DNA of 64,000 bases from Arthrobacter sp. DNA4 (GTDB taxonomy: Bacteria > Actinomycetota > Actinomycetes > Actinomycetales > Micrococcaceae), in NCBI RefSeq assembly GCF_024362385.1, contig NZ_CP101466.1, positions 3,720,001 through 3,784,000 of the forward strand. The letters are read 5' to 3'. Shown in pieces: positions 59,361-64,000 of this stretch. The notes beneath the pieces were generated by a model. The model ran no database searches and had not been told where the DNA came from. It worked only from the letters and a program-made list of their open reading frames with translations. The position numbers and the translations under genes were made by a program. Every line of letters begins with the position of its first letter. Within the stretch, counting starts at the first letter, position 1.

Positions 59361-60794
59361 ATGACGCAAAGCCAGTCGAGGCCCCGGACTCCGGCCCCCT
59401 GGCACCCCCCGGCGCAGGAGCGGGAGGGCCTCTGGATCTTCACGCGGCTGCGCGACTTCATCGACGACATCGCCAACACCTCCCCCGCACGGCTGGCGCT
59501 GACCGCGTTCGCCGCCGTGTGCACGGTATTCACCTTCCTGCTGTCCCTGCCCGTATCGTCGGCTGACGGAACACCCACCCCCGTCCACCAGGCCCTGTTC
59601 ACGGCTGTCTCCGCGGTGTGCGTCACGGGACTCACGGTGGTTTCGACGGCGGTCCACTGGTCCTTCTTTGGCCAGTTGGTGATCCTGGTGGGCATCTTCA
59701 TCGGCGGTTTGGGCACGTTGACGCTGGCGTCGCTGCTGGCGCTCATGGTGAGCAAGCGGCTGGGTGTCCGGGGCAAGATCATTGCTGCGGAGTCCATGAA
59801 CAACGCCGGCCGCCTGGGCGAAGTGGGCACGCTGCTGCGGATCGTCATCACCACTTCCGTGGTCATCGAGGGCATCCTGGCGCTCGCCCTGGTCCCGCGG
59901 TTCCTCACCCTGGGCGAACCGTTCTGGCAGTCTGTCTGGCACGGCGTCTTCTATTCCATTTCGTCGTTCAACAACGCTGGCTTCACGCCGCACTCGGACG
60001 GCATCGTGCCCTACGAGACGGACCTGTGGATTCTGATCCCACTCATGGTGGGGGTCTTCCTGGGCAGCCTCGGGTTCCCGGTGGTGATGGTCCTGCAGCA
60101 GAACGGCCTGAACTGGAAGAAATGGAACCTCCACACGAAGCTCACCATCCAGGTGTCGCTCATCCTGCTCGCCGCGGGCACGTTCCTGTGGGCCCTGATG
60201 GAGTGGGACAACGCCCGGACAATCGGGCCCATGGCCATCGGCGACAAGATCACCCATTCCCTTTTTGCCTCGGTCATGACGCGTTCGGGTGGATTCAACC
60301 TGGTGGACCAGAATCACATGGAATCCACCACCAAGCTGCTGACTGACGCGCTGATGTTCGCAGGTGGTGGGTCGGCGTCGACGGCGGGCGGCATCAAGGT
60401 GACCACCATCGCCGTGATGTTCCTGGCCATCGTTGCCGAAGCCCGCGGCGACGCCGACGTGAAGGTGTACGGCCGGACCATCCCGCAGGGCACCATGCGG
60501 GTGGCCATCTCCGTCATCGTTGCCGGCGCCACGCTTGTTTCCGTCTCCGCATTCCTGCTCCTGCAGTTCAGCGGCGCATCACTGGACCGGGTACTGTTTG
60601 AGACGATTTCGGCCTTCGCCACCGTGGGCCTGAGCACCGGCCTCAGCGCGGAGGTGCCACCCGAGGGCGTCTACGTACTGACAGCCCTCATGTTCGCCGG
60701 CCGTGTGGGCACCGTGACCCTCGCCGCTGCACTGGCCCTGCGCCAGCGCAGCCAGCTGTACCACTACCCCGAAGAGAGGCCGATCATTGGCTAG
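59361..60794 (+). CDS. trkH: Trk/Ktr potassium uptake membrane protein
   Basis: A 477-residue K+ translocation subunit with four pore-loop repeats: FTAVSAVCVTGLTVV, SISSFNNAGFTPHSD, ASVMTRSGGFNLVD and ISAFATVGLSTGLS, each with the selectivity Gly. About eight to ten membrane helices; the size fits KtrB-type rather than E. coli TrkH, although the TrkH family name covers both. Its stop overlaps the regulatory subunit start by eight bases. Confidence 0.92.
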   Translation: MTQSQSRPRTPAPWHPPAQEREGLWIFTRLRDFIDDIANTSPARLALTAFAAVCTVFTFLLSLPVSSADGTPTPVHQALFTAVSAVCVTGLTVVSTAVHWSFFGQLVILVGIFIGGLGTLTLASLLALMVSKRLGVRGKIIAAESMNNAGRLGEVGTLLRIVITTSVVIEGILALALVPRFLTLGEPFWQSVWHGVFYSISSFNNAGFTPHSDGIVPYETDLWILIPLMVGVFLGSLGFPVVMVLQQNGLNWKKWNLHTKLTIQVSLILLAAGTFLWALMEWDNARTIGPMAIGDKITHSLFASVMTRSGGFNLVDQNHMESTTKLLTDALMFAGGGSASTAGGIKVTTIAVMFLAIVAEARGDADVKVYGRTIPQGTMRVAISVIVAGATLVSVSAFLLLQFSGASLDRVLFETISAFATVGLSTGLSAEVPPEGVYVLTALMFAGRVGTVTLAAALALRQRSQLYHYPEERPIIG

Positions 60795-61473
60795 TTCCAC
60801 AGATGCCCCCCGGCGCCCCGCCCACAATGCTCCGGTACTGGTGATCGGGCTGGGCCGCTTCGGATCATCCACCGCCGAGCAGCTGGTCAAGCAGGGCCGG
60901 GAAGTACTCGCCATTGAACGGGACCGGAACCTGGTGCAGAAATGGGCGCCCCTCCTGACCCACGTCGTGGAGGCCGACGCCACCAATATCGACGCACTCC
61001 GCCAGCTGGGTGCCCAGGAGTTCAGCTCCGCCGTCGTGGGCGTGGGCACCTCCATTGAGTCCTCGGTACTGATCACCGTGAACCTGGTGGACCTGGGCAT
61101 CGAGCACCTCTGGGTCAAGGCCATCACCCCGTCGCACGGCAAGATCCTGACCCGTATCGGCGCGAACCACGTCATCTACCCCGAGGCCGACGCCGGTGTC
61201 CGCGCCGCACACCTGGTCTCCGGCCGCATGCTGGACTTCATCGAGTTCGACGACGACTTTGCCATCGTGAAGATGTACCCGCCGCGCGAAACCGTGGGCT
61301 TCACCCTGGACGAGTCAAAGGTCCGCTCCAAGTACGGCGTGACCATCGTGGGCGTGAAGTCCCCGGGTGAGGACTTTACCTACGCCCGGCCCGAGACCAA
61401 GGTGTCATCCCGGGACATGCTCATCGTCTCCGGCCACGTGGACCTGCTGGAGAGGTTCGCGGCCCGGCCGTAG
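60787..61473 (+). CDS. trkA: Potassium uptake regulatory protein TrkA/KtrA
   Basis: A 228-residue peripheral protein starting at TTG 60787 inside the end of trkH. The RCK-N domain (VLVIGLGRFGSSTAEQLVKQG, EADATNIDALRQLG) binds NAD(H)/ATP-type ligands; the RCK-C domain (about 140-228, LDESKVRSKYGVTIVGVKSPGEDF) gates the channel. The TTG start is the only one giving the Rossmann strand its normal position. Confidence 0.92.
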   Translation: MASSTDAPRRPAHNAPVLVIGLGRFGSSTAEQLVKQGREVLAIERDRNLVQKWAPLLTHVVEADATNIDALRQLGAQEFSSAVVGVGTSIESSVLITVNLVDLGIEHLWVKAITPSHGKILTRIGANHVIYPEADAGVRAAHLVSGRMLDFIEFDDDFAIVKMYPPRETVGFTLDESKVRSKYGVTIVGVKSPGEDFTYARPETKVSSRDMLIVSGHVDLLERFAARP

Positions 61474-61503
61474 CCGGAGCCACGCCCGCGGGACTACGCC
61501 TCG

Positions 61504-61523
61504 CAGGCCCCTGCCCGGGCCTG
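61504..61523. terminator. Small hairpin between trkA and proC
   Basis: CAGGCCC (61504-61510) pairs with GGGCCTG (61517-61523) around six bases. No T-run, so its role as terminator of the two convergent genes is tentative. Confidence 0.3.
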
Positions 61524-61545
61524 AGAGGGCAGAAAGCGGTGCGCC

Positions 61546-62379
61546 TCAGCCGAGCTGCCTGGTGATCTCCGCTGCCCGGTCAGCGGCCGCGCGGGCGCCG
61601 GCGGCGATGATGGCGGGGATGCCTTGTTCGTCAAAGGTGGCAATGGCGCGTTCGGTGGTGCCGTTGGGGCTGGTGACGGCCTTGCGCAGCGCTGCGGGAT
61701 CTGCCCCGGGCTCGGCCAGCATGAGGCCGGCGCCGGCCACGGTTTCGCGCGCCAGCAGCAGGGACAGCTCCCGGTCCAGGCCCAGCTCTTCCCCTGCCGA
61801 CGCCATGGCCTCGGCAAGGTAGAACGCGTAGGCGGGGCCGGAGCCGCTAATGGCCGAGAGCGCATCCACCTGCTCCTCGGGGACCTCAACCACAGTTCCT
61901 GCGCCCTGCAGCATGTCTTTGACCATCTGGAGCTGCTCCGGGGTGCAGTGCGTGCCGGGCGAGACCGAGACGACGCCTCGGCCCAGCTTTGCGGGGGTGT
62001 TGGGCATGGTCCGGATTACCGGCTGCCGCGCGGGGAGTGCAGCCTCCAGCTGGGCGATGGACACGGCCGCAGCCACACTGACCACCACGGTGTCGGGCGA
62101 AAGGGCCGGGCTGATTTCCCTTGCCAGGTCCGCGATGCCCACCGGCTTGACGCCAAGGATGACCACGGCGGATCCCTTGGCGGCCTGCCTGTTGTTGTCA
62201 GGCTCTTCCTCGCCGGCGATGGCGGTGATCCCGTGGTACCGCTCGGCCAGTTCCGCGGCGCGCCCAGCGCGGCGGACGGTGGCCACCACATCCCCCGGGT
62301 CCTTCCCGGCCTCCAGCAGGCCGCCAAGAATGGCTTCGTTCATGGATCCACAGCCAAGGAATGCGATTCGGTTGCTCAT
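61546..62379 (-). CDS. proC: Pyrroline-5-carboxylate reductase
   Basis: Last step of proline synthesis: reduces 1-pyrroline-5-carboxylate with NAD(P)H. The 277-residue protein has the N-terminal Rossmann loop FLGCGSMNEAILGG, VILGVKP, RTMPNTPAKLGRGV, and the C-terminal signature ISGSGPAYAFYLAEAMA. ATG 62379 with GGAGG upstream gives the standard length. The upstream 242-base gap to the phosphatase gene (62380-62621) shows no gene. Confidence 0.94.
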   Translation of the reverse strand: MSNRIAFLGCGSMNEAILGGLLEAGKDPGDVVATVRRAGRAAELAERYHGITAIAGEEEPDNNRQAAKGSAVVILGVKPVGIADLAREISPALSPDTVVVSVAAAVSIAQLEAALPARQPVIRTMPNTPAKLGRGVVSVSPGTHCTPEQLQMVKDMLQGAGTVVEVPEEQVDALSAISGSGPAYAFYLAEAMASAGEELGLDRELSLLLARETVAGAGLMLAEPGADPAALRKAVTSPNGTTERAIATFDEQGIPAIIAAGARAAADRAAEITRQLG

Positions 62380-62621
62380 GCCTCCATCATTGCAGTTGGG
62401 AGGCATTCACAGGCAACTCCCATCTTCAGCGCAGGCAGCACACAACTTCGGGTCCTAACGTAGTTATTACCTCATTGAGGGTGCGAGTGATGCGGCAGGC
62501 ATGGGGATGCCTGCCAAGGGCACCGGTGGCACGGCAGCAGGTTTTCCCCCATTTTCCTGTTGCCGTCCCCGGTGCTTCCGCATTTAAAGAAGGCGCTGCG
62601 AAGCAGGCAAGGCGCCTGTGG

Positions 62622-63611
62622 CTAGACCGCCGCGTTCACCGGCCGGGCGGCCGCAACATGGGGCGCGGGCTCCAGGGGCCCGGCAAACACCAGCTGGTCC
62701 AGTCGGCGGAGGATGAGTCCCTCACGCAGCGCCCACGGGCAGATGCGAAGCTTCTTGAACTTGAACATCTCCAAAGCCGCCTCGGCCACCAAAGCGCCGG
62801 CAAGGAGCTGATGGGCGCGCGCCTCGGAGACACCGGGAAGGTGCAGCCTGTCCTCCGAACTCATGGCCGAGATCCGCTGGGTCCAAATGCCCAGGTCCGA
62901 GGCGTGCAGCTCCCTCTTGACGTACGGCCCTTCGGCACTGGGGGCAGCACCGGCGATGCGGGCCAGGGAGCGGAAGGTCTTGGAGGTTCCGGCCACCACG
63001 TTTGCCCGGCCCAGGCCGTCGAATTCGCGGACGGCAGGTTTGAGCGTGGCCCTGATGTACCGTCGCAGTTCCTTGACGCTTTTGGCCGACGGCGGATCCT
63101 CGGCGAGCCAGTCCCTGGTGAGCCGTCTGGCGCCCAGGGGCACCGAGGTGGCTACTTCCGGAAGTTCATCCTGGCCGAAGGCCATTTCAAAGGAGCCGCC
63201 GCCGATGTCCAGGTTCAGGATGGGACCCGCTCCCCACCCATGCCAGCGCCGTACAGCGAAGAAGGTCATGGACGCCTCTTCGCTGCCGGTGAGTTCCTGG
63301 AGGGTCACTGTGGTTTCGTGCTTGACCCGGGCCAGGACGGCTGGGCCGTTGGTGGCCTCGCGGATGGCCGAGGTACAGAATGCCAGCAGGTCCTCGGCCT
63401 TGTGCCGCGCCGCGAACTCCCAGGCTTCCAGAACAAACTCGGTCAGCTCGTGCTGGCCCTCGTCGCTGATGCTGCCATCCGGTTCAAGGTACTGCACCAG
63501 GGACAGCGGCCGTTTATGGGACGCGAACGGGACCGGCTGCGCACCCGGGTGGGCATCCACCAGGAGCAGATGGACAGTATTGGAACCAATGTCGAGGACG
63601 CCTAGACGCAT
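62622..63611 (-). CDS. Ppx/GppA family phosphatase (exopolyphosphatase)
   Basis: A 329-residue ASKHA-fold phosphatase that hydrolyses polyphosphate or pppGpp. It starts LGVLDIGSNTVHLLLVD (phosphate 1 loop); ILNLDIGGGSFEMAFG is the second loop; a Glu in FCTSAIREATNG is the likely catalytic base. The size corresponds to the short actinobacterial Ppx1/Ppx2 type without extra C-terminal domains. It follows an SseB-like gene by seven bases. Confidence 0.9.
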   Translation of the reverse strand: MRLGVLDIGSNTVHLLLVDAHPGAQPVPFASHKRPLSLVQYLEPDGSISDEGQHELTEFVLEAWEFAARHKAEDLLAFCTSAIREATNGPAVLARVKHETTVTLQELTGSEEASMTFFAVRRWHGWGAGPILNLDIGGGSFEMAFGQDELPEVATSVPLGARRLTRDWLAEDPPSAKSVKELRRYIRATLKPAVREFDGLGRANVVAGTSKTFRSLARIAGAAPSAEGPYVKRELHASDLGIWTQRISAMSSEDRLHLPGVSEARAHQLLAGALVAEAALEMFKFKKLRICPWALREGLILRRLDQLVFAGPLEPAPHVAAARPVNAAV

Positions 63612-63618
63612 GGGGACA

Positions 63619-64000
63619 TTATTGCTCGTCGGCGCGCTTGAAGTCGCGCCTGATGTTGGCAACGCCCTCGGGATTGATCTCGAAACCGTAGGCTGCACCG
63701 GGGTTGATCACCATGCCCAGCTCATCGCCGATGTTGGCGATGATGGCAGCACCCTGCGTGCCCAGCACGTTGGGCGCGGCTTCCAGGTACTGCTGGTCCA
63801 CCCTGCTGGGGTGCGAAAAGACGGCAAGGACGGGGTCGCCGTCGGCGTTGGCAAGGACCAGGGGCTCCACCTGGGAGTCGATGCCCTCAACCGTGTCCGA
63901 GCTGATGATGTAGACCTCGCTGTTGAGGAAGGACAGGAGGACGTCCACCGGGTCGGCGTCAGGCTGCCCGCCGGTGGCGAGCTTCTCCTCGAGGTCGTTG
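63619..64000 (-). CDS. SseB-family protein (partial, N-terminus outside window)
   Basis: The frame is open to the window edge, about 126 residues visible, ending ...RRDFKRADEQ. VLLSFLNSEVYIISSD, LAVFSHPSRVDQ and MVINPGAAYGFEINPEGVANI match the SseB N-terminal domain family (enhanced serine sensitivity). A GTG at 63948 could be mistaken for the start, but the coding frame continues upstream (NDLEEKLATGGQPDADP). Probably co-transcribed with the phosphatase. Function poorly known. Confidence 0.75.
   Translation of the reverse strand, partial: NDLEEKLATGGQPDADPVDVLLSFLNSEVYIISSDTVEGIDSQVEPLVLANADGDPVLAVFSHPSRVDQQYLEAAPNVLGTQGAAIIANIGDELGMVINPGAAYGFEINPEGVANIRRDFKRADEQ

Noticed and set aside
63619..63948. 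Complete 109-residue protein starting at GTG 63948
   Set aside because: The coding frame and SseB-like character continue upstream to the window edge without a stop, so the gene is partial.
1..64000. tRNA, rRNA, CRISPR arrays, insertion sequences, prophage or att sites
   Set aside because: No repeats with regular spacers, no transposase or integrase motifs, and no tRNA-like or rRNA sequence were recognised by eye; small or degenerate examples could be missed.

Overview
The window is about 64 kb of GC-rich DNA from an actinobacterium, most likely Arthrobacter or Pseudarthrobacter (Micrococcales). This rests on the protein families present: a ResB/CcdA/TlpA block, Rex, a BldC-like regulator, a 32-residue AURKAIP1/COX24 (bS22-type) ribosomal protein, a DUF222-HNH (13E12-type) protein, and frequent GTG/TTG starts with ATGA or GTGA gene overlaps. 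No rRNA, tRNA, CRISPR array, prophage or insertion sequence was recognised.

Layout. 1-8.8 kb is housekeeping: cytochrome c maturation (resB partial, ccdA, tlpA), a histidine phosphatase, a YceI protein with a palindromic operator, a repeat-rich membrane protein, rex with a glutaredoxin-like gene, a HAD hydrolase, bS22, a BldC-like protein, and a DAHP synthase preceded by a leader peptide rich in Trp, Tyr and Phe codons.

8.8-55 kb is mainly a plant-polysaccharide locus whose content matches rhamnogalacturonan and pectin use. It holds an L-rhamnose operon (rhaM, rhaI, rhaEW, rhaB, CE7 esterase) with a divergent LacI regulator. Next come a YtcQ/YteP/YtcP-like ABC system with a YesT-YesU fused acetylesterase, and a YesO/P/Q-like ABC system with a GH42 galactosidase; a DUF624 protein accompanies each system. 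A third ABC system has two solute-binding proteins. A cassette of unknown substrate follows (hydrolase, oxidoreductase split from a DUF6807 domain, degenerate M24 protein). An operon then encodes what looks like the oxidative D-galacturonate pathway to 2-oxoglutarate, with a second LacI regulator. A TetR/MFS/GH3 group closes the region. Two LacI-type operator families recur, TGAAWCGWTWCA-like and GAAANCGNTTTC-like, and both occur in two of the promoters, suggesting two overlapping regulons.

55-64 kb returns to core genes: a GntR regulator with L-lactate dehydrogenase (a likely sink for lactate from rhamnose), ArsR, AcuC-type deacetylase, TrkH/TrkA potassium uptake, proC, a Ppx/GppA phosphatase and a partial SseB-like gene.

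The points most worth checking are the DAHP synthase leader/attenuator, the paired operator families, the split oxidoreductase-DUF6807 gene beside a hydrolase with an in-frame stop, the YesT-YesU fusion, and the 29-codon ORF coupled to a permease.
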